Assembly: GCA_947259075.1 (NCBI GenBank)
Contig: CAMYKQ010000057.1
Span: 1-64,000, forward strand
Length of the DNA: 64,000 bases
DNA from: an uncultured Gammaproteobacteria bacterium
GTDB lineage: Bacteria > Pseudomonadota > Gammaproteobacteria > DRLM01
Direction of reading: 5' to 3'
Below the pieces are notes generated by a model. The model was given only the letters and a program-made list of their open reading frames with translations. It made no database searches and was not told the DNA's origin. Positions 36,695 through 43,959 of this stretch are shown piece after piece (the stretch's first letter is position 1; each line of letters begins with the position of its first letter). Made by a program: the position numbers and the translations under genes.

Positions 36695-39600
36695 TCACGC
36701 CGCGGCCTGAGCCCCCATCCGTTTCACCATCAGCGCGTAGTACAACACGGGGATCACCACCAGCGTCAAAAGAGTGGATACCAGCACGCCGAAGATCAGC
36801 GCCATCGCCAAACCGCTGAAGATAGGGTCATCAAGAATGAAGAACGCGCCGAGCATCGCCGCTAATCCGGTCAGCACAATGGGTTTGGCGCGCACCGCGC
36901 CGGCGCGGATCACCGCCTCGGCGAAGGGCGTGCCGCGCCGCGTCTCCTGATTGATGAAATCCACCAGCAAGATCGAGTTGCGCACGATGATGCCCGCGAG
37001 GGCGATCATGCCTATCATCGATGTCGCGGTGAATTTCGCGTCCATGAACAGGCTCATCAAGGCATGGCCGGGCATCACCCCGATAATCGTCAGCGGAATC
37101 GGCGCCATGATGACCAGCGGCACCAAATACGAGCGAAACTGCGCGACCACGAGCAGGTAAATCAAAATCAAACCCACCGAGTAAGCGATGCCCATGTCGC
37201 GGAAGGTATCGTAGGTCACTTGCCATTCCCCGTCCCACTTGATGCTGTACTGGTAGGGGTTGTCCGGTTGCGACAGCAAGAATTGCCGCAGCGGTTCCCC
37301 GTGTTCCCGGAGGGTCCGCGGCAGATCGGCATAGATGGAGAACATGCCGTACAAGGGGCTGTCCAACTTCCCGGCTATGTCGCCGGTAACGAACACCACC
37401 GGTAATAAATCCTTGTGATAAATCGCCTGCTCGCGCACATCCTCGCGCAGCGTCACCACTTCGGACAAAGGCACCAGCGCACCACTGGTGGCGCGCACTT
37501 TGAGATTCAACAAAAACGCCGGGGCGCTCTTTTGCTCGGCGGGCAATTCGATGCGAATCGGCACGGGATATTTGACATGGGCGCCGTGGAGATAACTCGC
37601 GTCCTCCCCCTTCAAGGCGCTGGCGATGGTGGCCGTCACCTCGGCTTGGGTCACGCCCAGCAGCGCCGCCTTTTGCCGGTCGACCTGCACATACCAGCGC
37701 CGCTGCGCCGCTTCCACGCTGTCATCGACATCGACGACATCGGGGGTCGCCTCAAACACTTCGCGCAAACGCTGAGCCACTCGCAACTGACCCGCATAAT
37801 CGAGACCGTAGACCTCGGCCACCAGCGGCGCCTGCACCGGCGGCCCCGGCGGCACTTCCACGATTTTCACATTGGCGGCGTATTTTTTGGCGATATCTTG
37901 CAACGGCGCGCGCAGCGCCAAGGCGATCTCGTGACTTTGACGCGAGCGTTTGTGCTTATCCACCAAGTTCACTTGAATATCGCCGAAATGCGGGCCGCTG
38001 CGCAGATAATATTGCCGCACCAGCCCGTTAAAATTGATGGGCGCGGCGCCGCCGGCGTAGACCTGGTAATCGCTGACCTCGGGCACCGTGGACAGGTACG
38101 CGCCCAAGTCCCGCATCACGCGCGCGGTGTGCTCCAGCGCCGTGCCCTCCGGCATATCGACGACGACTTGAAACTCCGACTTATTATCGAAGGGCAGCAT
38201 CTTCAGCACCACCAATTTAAACACCGCGAGGCTGACCGAAAGCAGGATCAACGCCACGATAGCGGCGAATAATCCCCAGCGGCGGCGGCGGCCGCGGGTC
38301 TCGTGCAAGAAGGGGCCGACTATTTTTTGAAACAGACTATAAAGCCGTCCACCCTGCGCGGCATGCTCCGTGGCGGCATGCTGCGGCGCGGTGCGCATCA
38401 CTTTGTAACTCAACCACGGCGTGAGCACGAAGGCGACTAGCAGTGAGATCAACATGCCGGTACTGGCGTTGATGGGGATGGGACTCATATACGGCCCCAT
38501 CAAACCGCTGACGAAGGCCATGGGCAGCAAGGCGGCAATGACGGTGAAGGTGGCGAGAATCGTGGGACCGCCGACCTCATCGACGGCCAAGGGAATCGCT
38601 TCCGCCAAACTTTTTCCACCCAGCTGGCGGTGACGATGAATGTTCTCCACCACCACGATGGCATCGTCCACCAAGATGCCGATGGAAAAAATTAAGGCGA
38701 ACAGCGAAACGCGATTGATGGTGAAGCCCCAGGCCCAGGAAGCGAACAAGGTGAAGGCCAGCGTTACAATCACGGCGGTGCCGACGATCAAGGCCTCGCG
38801 ATAACCCAGCGCCCACCACACCAGCAACACCACCGAGAGGGTCGCGAATACTAATTTGGTGATGAGCTTGATGGCTTTATCATTGGCGGTCTCACCATAA
38901 TTGCGGGTGACCGTCACGTGCACGCCGTCGGGAATCAGCGTGCCCTTCAGCGCCTCGACGCGGTCTATCAGGGCATCGGCGATATCGACCGCGTTACTGC
39001 CCGGCTTCTTGGCGATAGCGAGGGTGACGGCGGGAAACTCGCCGCGCGCGCCGATATTTTTTTGCGCCGCGGCGGCGCCGCTGCCGAACCACACATACTG
39101 CTCCGGCTGATCCGCGCCCCGGCTCACCGCCGCGACATCGCGCAGATACACCGGCGCGCCTTGATGCAGACCCACGACCAAACCCGCCACGTCCTCCACG
39201 CTGCTTAAGAGACTGCCCGCGCGCACCAGCACCTCTTGATTGTCCGAGGTCAGCGCGCCGGCCTCATGCGCGACATTGAAGACTTGCAGCGCCGCGCGCA
39301 AATCCGCGACGGTAATGTGATGCCCCGCCATGCGCTGGCTGTCCAGCAACACATGCACCACTTGATCGGTGCCGCCGAGGGTATATATATCCCGCGTGTC
39401 CGGCACCCGTTTCAGGTCCACCTCCATGGCGTGGGCCACCTGTTGCAGATCGAAGGCGCCGCGCTGCGCGTCATCGGTCCACAAGGTGAAGGTGACGATG
39501 GGCACATCGTCGATGCCCTTGGGTTTGACGATGGGCTGGCCCACGCCGAGATTTTGCGGCAGCCAATCCTGATTGGAAAACACCGCATTATAGAGTCGAA

Positions 39601-39937
39601 CGATGGCCTCGGTGCGCGGCTCGCCGACATCGAACTGCAGCGTCAACACCGCCAAGCCCGGTTGCGACACCGAGTAAACATGCTTCACGCCTTCGAGTTC
39701 CGACAAGACCTGCTCCGCCGGCGTGCTGACAACCTGCTCCACTTCCTGCGCCGTCGCGCCGGGGAAGGGCACGAAGACGTTGGCGAAGGTGACATCAATC
39801 TGCGGCTCTTCCTCGCGCGGCGTCACCAGCACCGCGAATACGCCCATGAGCAAACCCACCAGCGCCAGCAGCGGCGTGATTTCAGAATGAAGAAATTTTT
39901 TGGCGATAACGCCGGAGATGCCCAGCCGTTCACTCAT
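36695..39937 (-). CDS. RND efflux transporter permease (AcrB/TriC-like)
   Basis: RND permeases use the proton gradient to pump substrates across the inner membrane to a periplasmic adaptor and outer-membrane channel. The 1080-residue protein has the N-terminal helix (ITPLLALVGLLMGVFAVLVTPREEEPQIDV), two large periplasmic loops, and twelve expected membrane helices. The TM4 proton-relay motif GILVDDAIVVVENIHRH includes D424/D425. The REEEPQIDV opening is typical of TriC-like hydrophobe/amphiphile pumps rather than CusA metal pumps; no Met-rich copper path was noticed. Its ATG overlaps the adaptor gene's stop by 8 nt. No outer-membrane channel gene lies nearby, so a TolC encoded elsewhere is presumed. 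Confidence 0.93.
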   Translation of the reverse strand: MSERLGISGVIAKKFLHSEITPLLALVGLLMGVFAVLVTPREEEPQIDVTFANVFVPFPGATAQEVEQVVSTPAEQVLSELEGVKHVYSVSQPGLAVLTLQFDVGEPRTEAIVRLYNAVFSNQDWLPQNLGVGQPIVKPKGIDDVPIVTFTLWTDDAQRGAFDLQQVAHAMEVDLKRVPDTRDIYTLGGTDQVVHVLLDSQRMAGHHITVADLRAALQVFNVAHEAGALTSDNQEVLVRAGSLLSSVEDVAGLVVGLHQGAPVYLRDVAAVSRGADQPEQYVWFGSGAAAAQKNIGARGEFPAVTLAIAKKPGSNAVDIADALIDRVEALKGTLIPDGVHVTVTRNYGETANDKAIKLITKLVFATLSVVLLVWWALGYREALIVGTAVIVTLAFTLFASWAWGFTINRVSLFALIFSIGILVDDAIVVVENIHRHRQLGGKSLAEAIPLAVDEVGGPTILATFTVIAALLPMAFVSGLMGPYMSPIPINASTGMLISLLVAFVLTPWLSYKVMRTAPQHAATEHAAQGGRLYSLFQKIVGPFLHETRGRRRRWGLFAAIVALILLSVSLAVFKLVVLKMLPFDNKSEFQVVVDMPEGTALEHTARVMRDLGAYLSTVPEVSDYQVYAGGAAPINFNGLVRQYYLRSGPHFGDIQVNLVDKHKRSRQSHEIALALRAPLQDIAKKYAANVKIVEVPPGPPVQAPLVAEVYGLDYAGQLRVAQRLREVFEATPDVVDVDDSVEAAQRRWYVQVDRQKAALLGVTQAEVTATIASALKGEDASYLHGAHVKYPVPIRIELPAEQKSAPAFLLNLKVRATSGALVPLSEVVTLREDVREQAIYHKDLLPVVFVTGDIAGKLDSPLYGMFSIYADLPRTLREHGEPLRQFLLSQPDNPYQYSIKWDGEWQVTYDTFRDMGIAYSVGLILIYLLVVAQFRSYLVPLVIMAPIPLTIIGVMPGHALMSLFMDAKFTATSMIGMIALAGIIVRNSILLVDFINQETRRGTPFAEAVIRAGAVRAKPIVLTGLAAMLGAFFILDDPIFSGLAMALIFGVLVSTLLTLVVIPVLYYALMVKRMGAQAAA

Positions 39938-41000
39938 GGCGTGCCGCCTGCTGCTTCAACAACAAGGCCGCCTGCACCGGATCGAGCGCGACGCGTTCAC
40001 CCTCACTAATACCGGCCAGCACTTCCATCACATCGTCAAAACGGGCGCCGGGGCGGATCTGGCGCATACTAATCCGCCCTGAGTCATCCACCACGTAGAC
40101 CGCGGTCACCTCGCTGCGCTGCGCCACCGCCTGCCGCGGCACGACTAAGCGGCGCTGCTCACCCAATGCAAAGGCCGCTTTGACGAAGGCGCCGGGATAA
40201 ATGCCGCCGGTTCCATCAGGCAGACCCAGCCGCACCTTGACGCTGTGGCTTTGGACATCGGCATAGGGAAACACCGTCACCGAGCTGGCCGCGACACTGC
40301 GCGGCGTCTCAGTGCCGAGCAGCACGCGCGCCCGCGCCGTGCCGCGTACGCTGTCGGCAATACTTTGCGGCAACTGCACCAGCACCCGTAATTGATCCAA
40401 GGACAGCCCCGTCATCAAAGGCTGACCGGCTTGCACCGTCTCCCCCACCTCCACATGCCGCGCGACGACGATGCCGCCATAGGGCGCGCGCACCACCGTG
40501 TTGGCTAAGGTCTCTTGCATGGTTTGAATTTGCGCCTCCGTCGCATTCATCCGCGCCTGCGCCGCCGCGTAGGCCGCCGCGGCGCGATCGCGATCCGCCG
40601 CGGAAACCAGCTTACGTTCGTAAAGATTTTTCATACGGCGGAATTCGGTCTCGGCCTCATCGAAGCGCGCCTTGGCCTCTTCCCGTGCCGCCTTAGCCTC
40701 GGCCAAACGCGCCTTTTGCTCCTTATCGCGAAACCGGATCAATACAGCGCCCTTGGGTACCACGTCATCCACATCAAAATGGATTTCGTCGATACGGGCC
40801 GACACCTGCGCGGCCACGGTGGATTGCTTGACCGCTTCCACCACCCCGTCGAACACCCGTTCCTCGGCGATGAGGTGGTACGCGGCTGCCGTGACGGGCA
40901 AAGGCTCATCCGCCGCGCCCAAGGCGGGAAATCCCAGCGTCAGCCCCAGCACCGCCGCCAACAGGGCCGGGGTGAATTCGCGATATGAGCGATATGACAT
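39930..41000 (-). CDS. RND efflux periplasmic adaptor (membrane fusion protein)
   Basis: Adaptor subunits link the RND pump to an outer-membrane channel. The 356-residue protein has a signal peptide (ALLAAVLGLTLGFPALGAA, cleavage near residue 30), a lipoyl/barrel-sandwich segment (VFDGVVEAVKQSTVAAQVSARIDEIHFDVDDVVPKGAVLIRF, with its partner APYGGIVVARHVEVGETVQAGQPLMT), and a helical hairpin with Ala/Glu/Lys-rich coiled coil (about 110-175). Beta-barrel and membrane-proximal domains follow. It is the first gene of the two-gene efflux operon. The control region upstream holds a palindrome over the likely promoter. Confidence 0.92.
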   Translation of the reverse strand: MSYRSYREFTPALLAAVLGLTLGFPALGAADEPLPVTAAAYHLIAEERVFDGVVEAVKQSTVAAQVSARIDEIHFDVDDVVPKGAVLIRFRDKEQKARLAEAKAAREEAKARFDEAETEFRRMKNLYERKLVSAADRDRAAAAYAAAQARMNATEAQIQTMQETLANTVVRAPYGGIVVARHVEVGETVQAGQPLMTGLSLDQLRVLVQLPQSIADSVRGTARARVLLGTETPRSVAASSVTVFPYADVQSHSVKVRLGLPDGTGGIYPGAFVKAAFALGEQRRLVVPRQAVAQRSEVTAVYVVDDSGRISMRQIRPGARFDDVMEVLAGISEGERVALDPVQAALLLKQQAARHE

Positions 41001-41017
41001 GGCCTTACTATCCTTGC

Positions 41018-41062
41018 TAACTAATTATGATATTAGAATATCATTATATTTCTGCAAGTCAA
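41018..41062 (-). promoter_or_regulatory. Promoter/operator region of the efflux operon with a perfect 18-bp palindrome
   Basis: The palindrome ATGATATTAGAATATCAT (41027-41044) lies between a TTGACT -35-like box (41057-41062) and the adaptor start at 41000, over the expected -10. A 14-bp element TAACTAATTATGAT (41018-41031, forward strand) overlaps it and recurs at 41793-41806 at nearly the same distance from the DsrE-like gene start. The layout is typical of a repressor operator. The regulator is not in the window. Confidence 0.6.
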
Positions 41063-41236
41063 ACCTTCTCCACTAGCTCTTCCATATAGCTGCCACATAG
41101 ATAGCTGGGTGGGTTGCACAGAACACCTAACCCAGCGCCACGACAACACAAAAGAGATATGTATTAGCTTGTTATCAAGGAGTAAGTGGAAAATTTCTCC
41201 GTCGGCGGCAAGCACGCTGACCGGTAAGATCCCTGC

Positions 41237-41298
41237 TTCTCCGTAGCAACACGGAGAAATCCATATCGGTGGCCAAACCCCACATCGGCGGCCAAACC
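41237..41298. repeat. Hairpin and tandem 18-bp repeat downstream of the DsrE-like gene
   Basis: Two near-identical units (CATATCGGTGGCCAAACC at 41262-41279 and CACATCGGCGGCCAAACC at 41281-41298, 16 of 18 identical, period 19) lie just after the DsrE-like gene stop. An 8-bp stem TTCTCCGT/ACGGAGAA (41237-41258) follows further downstream on the minus strand. No U-run is present. The rest of the 305-nt gap 41001-41305 is AT-rich with no gene seen. Confidence 0.55.
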
Positions 41299-41305
41299 TA
41301 TGGTT

Positions 41306-41773
41306 TTATATGAATAGACTCACATCGGATTCGCCAGCAAACTCGAAATAGGTCGCGGCGCCGCCATAGTCGATACCGTCGATAAAATCCTCCCGGCTAA
41401 AATCGAAAAGGTCTATCGTCATCTGGCAACCAATCATCTTCACCCCCGCCTCGATACATAAACCCCGCAGCTCTTCCACGCTGGCCACGCCTTTGGTCTG
41501 GATTTTTTTCTTCATCATCGTGGTCATAAGAGCCTGCATGCCGGGCAAGGCCTGCAACAACACCGGCATGGGCAAGGGCATGGGCATGGCCGGATTCCCC
41601 AAGGAGCTCACTTGCAAATTCAAATTTTTTCGCAGCAATTCCAAGCCGTAAAAGGTGAAAAACATTTTGGTCTCGTAACCCAGCGCCGCAGCGGTGGACG
41701 CGAGAATAAACGGGGGATAGGCCCAATCCAGGCTGCCCTTGGTGGCGATAATCGCGAGTTTCTTGCTAGGCAT
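41306..41773 (-). CDS. DsrE/DsrF/DrsH-like (DsrE2-type) sulfur-trafficking family protein
   Basis: The 155-residue protein opens with KLAIIATKGSLDWAYPPFILASTAAALGYETKMFFTFYGLELL, the DsrE-like Rossmann-type start. Its second half has Cys106 (ELRGLCIEAGVKMIGC) and Cys116 (GCQMTIDLF); the latter is the position used for persulfide carriage in DsrE2-type proteins. A Met/Pro-rich stretch lies at about 63-70 and a Met-rich helix at about 79-88. DsrE2 proteins are found with rhodanese and TusA in sulfur oxidisers. Here it stands alone beside an efflux operon and shares an upstream 14-bp element with it. Substrate and partner are unknown. Confidence 0.82.
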   Translation of the reverse strand: MPSKKLAIIATKGSLDWAYPPFILASTAAALGYETKMFFTFYGLELLRKNLNLQVSSLGNPAMPMPLPMPVLLQALPGMQALMTTMMKKKIQTKGVASVEELRGLCIEAGVKMIGCQMTIDLFDFSREDFIDGIDYGGAATYFEFAGESDVSLFI

Positions 41774-41792
41774 AATGCTTTGTTCCCGCCGT

Positions 41793-41806
41793 TAACTAAT
41801 TATGAT
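41793..41806 (-). promoter_or_regulatory. Second copy of the 14-bp element upstream of the DsrE-like gene
   Basis: TAACTAATTATGAT (forward strand) lies 20 bp from the gene start at 41773, against 18 bp for the copy before the efflux adaptor gene. The neighbourhood is AT-rich. An imperfect inverted partner (TTAATTATT, 41815-41823) follows. Co-regulation of the two transcription units is the simple reading. Confidence 0.5.
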
Positions 41807-41938
41807 GAATTGCCTTAATTATTGCGGCAGTCAGCCACTACCGCATAAGCCATATACGATGACACAGCCCGCGCGCGCGCAACAAGCCGCTAGCCGCGCG
41901 GATGGAAACACGGCCGCTGATAGATTATGGTGGTAACA

Positions 41939-43426
41939 ATGAACTCCAGAAAACTAGAACAAGCCCAAGCACTTCACCGTCCGCGGGCGCGCTGGCTTAC
42001 CCTCTTCCTATTTTTAGCCGTGCCGGCCTGGGCCGCGGAGCCCATGCCCAACATCGTGCTCCCCGACTTCGGCGACGCCGCCACCACGGTCATCTCGCCC
42101 TTGGAGGAACAGCGTCTGGGCCAGGAGTTCATGCGCGCCCTGCGCCAATCGGTGAAGATCACCGACGACCCCGAAGCCAGCGAATACATCCAAAACCTCG
42201 GTTACCGTCTGGTGGCCCATGCCGATCAACAGGCTTATCCCTACACTTTTTTCCTAGTGGAGAATCCCAGCGTCAACGCCTTCGCCGGACCGGGGGGCTA
42301 CATTGGCGTACACAGCGGCTTGATCCTCGCCAGCGAAAATGAAAGTGAATTGGCCTCGGTGCTGGCGCATGAAATCGCCCACGTCACCCAACATCACCTC
42401 TTGCGCGCCTACGACAAATCCAACCGTCTGGCCCTGCCCGCCACCGCGGCCTTGATGGCGGCGCTGATCCTCGCCGGTCAAAACGCGCAAATAGGCACCG
42501 CGGCGGTGGCGGCCACCCTGGCCGGCAGTCAGCAGGCGGCGATCAATTTCACCCGCGCCCACGAGTTGGAGGCGGACCGGGTCGGCCTGCAAATCCTCGC
42601 CGGCGCCGGTTATGACCCGCGCAGCATGCCCGCCTTTTTCGAGGAACTGCAACAGGCCAATCGCTTCTACGCCAGCGGCGCGCCCGAACTGCTGCTTACC
42701 CACCCGGTAACCACCTCGCGCATCGCCGACACCCGCAACCGCGCCGAACAATACCCAAAGATAAACACCGCCAACCCCCTCAGCTTTCAATTGATACGCG
42801 CCAAACTGCGGGTGCTCACCAGCAAAGACCCGCAAACCTTGCTGACGTATTTTGAAAACAAATTAGAAGAGGCCAAACCCGCGCAAGCCGGCGCCGAGCG
42901 TTACGGTTATGCCTTGGCCCTGCTCGCCGCGGGTCAAGCCGACAAGGCGGACGAACAGATAAATCTGCTGCTTAAAAACGATCCGGACCGCATTCAATAC
43001 CGCTTGGCGCAAGGCCAGATCGCCGCGGCGCGGGGCGGCTCGGACGCGGCCTTGAAGATCTACGCCGAGGCATTGAAACTTTATCCGCGTGACTACCCGC
43101 TCACCGCGGCCTATACCCGCGAACTGCTGCAGACCAAACAAGCCGTGCCGGCGCGGCTGCTATTACAAGATTATCTGCGCACCCGCGAGCCGCGCCCGCT
43201 GGTGTACAAACTGCTGGCACAGGCGGAAAACGACGCCGGCGCGCCCATCGAATCACAACAAGCCTTGGCGGAATTCGCCTATTTGAACGGCCAGACCCAA
43301 GCGGCCATCGACCACCTCAACCAGGCGCTGAGTTTGACCAAGAAAGATGATTTTTACCGCGCCTCACGCATCGAAGCACGCTTAAAAGAATTCAAACAAG
43401 AGGCCGCGCTGGCGCTCAAACCCTAA
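41939..43426 (+). CDS. bepA: BepA-type periplasmic M48 metalloprotease with TPR domain
   Basis: BepA (YfgC) acts in the periplasm as a chaperone and zinc protease that promotes outer-membrane protein assembly by BAM and LPS transport, and degrades stalled substrates. From the ATG at 41939 the protein has 495 residues. It has a signal peptide (LTLFLFLAVPAWAAEP, cleavage near 33), the M48 domain with zinc motif HEIAH (H144, E145, H148) and RAHELEADRVGL, and the loop motif THPVTTSRI, equivalent to the regulatory His loop. A C-terminal TPR region (about 280-490) follows. An ATG four codons upstream is possible. It is divergent from the DsrE-like gene and converges on the TerB gene. Confidence 0.92.
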   Translation: MNSRKLEQAQALHRPRARWLTLFLFLAVPAWAAEPMPNIVLPDFGDAATTVISPLEEQRLGQEFMRALRQSVKITDDPEASEYIQNLGYRLVAHADQQAYPYTFFLVENPSVNAFAGPGGYIGVHSGLILASENESELASVLAHEIAHVTQHHLLRAYDKSNRLALPATAALMAALILAGQNAQIGTAAVAATLAGSQQAAINFTRAHELEADRVGLQILAGAGYDPRSMPAFFEELQQANRFYASGAPELLLTHPVTTSRIADTRNRAEQYPKINTANPLSFQLIRAKLRVLTSKDPQTLLTYFENKLEEAKPAQAGAERYGYALALLAAGQADKADEQINLLLKNDPDRIQYRLAQGQIAAARGGSDAALKIYAEALKLYPRDYPLTAAYTRELLQTKQAVPARLLLQDYLRTREPRPLVYKLLAQAENDAGAPIESQQALAEFAYLNGQTQAAIDHLNQALSLTKKDDFYRASRIEARLKEFKQEAALALKP

Positions 43427-43458
43427 AGCGGGGCGCCCGACACCACCACACTGATTTT

Positions 43459-43923
43459 TTATTTTCCCGTTTCAGTTTCCACCACGTGCCGGGTACGCAC
43501 GAAGGCGCTGTGCGGCACGTGCAGCAAATCGGCTACCTTACGCACCAAATGCTCCTCGTGCATCTCATTGTCCCGGTCGGCGTAGGCCACGCGCCACATC
43601 AACTCCACGATCTGGATTTTCTCTCCGGCTGAAAATTGCTTATCCACCAATTCGGTGAATTGAAATAGTGACACCGATTGCTTGGCCTCCTCTTCGGCCA
43701 AAGCGATCAGCTCAGCCGTCTCTTGTTCACTCAAGTTGAAAAAACCGCGCACCGCGCGTGCCACCGCCCGCCGCTCGCTTGCCTCCACTTTGAAATCGGC
43801 GTAGGTCACCTCGATGAGCAAGGCCGCGGTGGCCAATTGCAAGGCCTGTTGCGAGGCCTGCGCACCGCTGCCAGCCCGGGTTTGTATCTGGCTGCTGAAA
43901 AAATCTTGGATACGTTTAAGCAT
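43459..43923 (-). CDS. TerB-domain protein
   Basis: The 154-residue helical protein matches the TerB/TerB-like fold: ATAALLIEVTYADFKVEASERRAVARAVRGFFNLSEQE, then EKIQIVELMWRVAYADRDNEMHEEHLVRKVADLLHVPHSAF. The acidic positions of the two repeats (EVTYADF and RVAYADRDNEMHEEH) are conserved and resemble a metal-binding arrangement. No other tellurite-resistance (ter) genes are present, so a tellurite role should not be assumed. Single TerB proteins are common in proteobacteria with unclear roles. It follows the ankyrin protein gene by 36 nt and may share its transcript. Confidence 0.85.
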   Translation of the reverse strand: MLKRIQDFFSSQIQTRAGSGAQASQQALQLATAALLIEVTYADFKVEASERRAVARAVRGFFNLSEQETAELIALAEEEAKQSVSLFQFTELVDKQFSAGEKIQIVELMWRVAYADRDNEMHEEHLVRKVADLLHVPHSAFVRTRHVVETETGK

Positions 43924-43959
43924 ATTGCACTACACCGGCTCGATTGAAATACATTGTCA

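Noticed and set aside
36695-39937. RND permease as a CusA-type copper/silver pump
   Set aside because: The REEEPQIDV start and lack of evident Met-pair metal path favour the hydrophobe/amphiphile group; no copper genes are adjacent.
41306-41773. DsrE-like gene as part of a dissimilatory sulfur-oxidation (dsr or sHdr) cluster
   Set aside because: No tusA, rhodanese, dsrAB or hdr genes are adjacent; a single DsrE2-type gene does not prove sulfur oxidation.
43459-43923. TerB gene as evidence for a tellurite-resistance or phage-defence ter operon
   Set aside because: No terA, terC, terD, terE, terZ or associated genes are nearby; isolated TerB domains are common.
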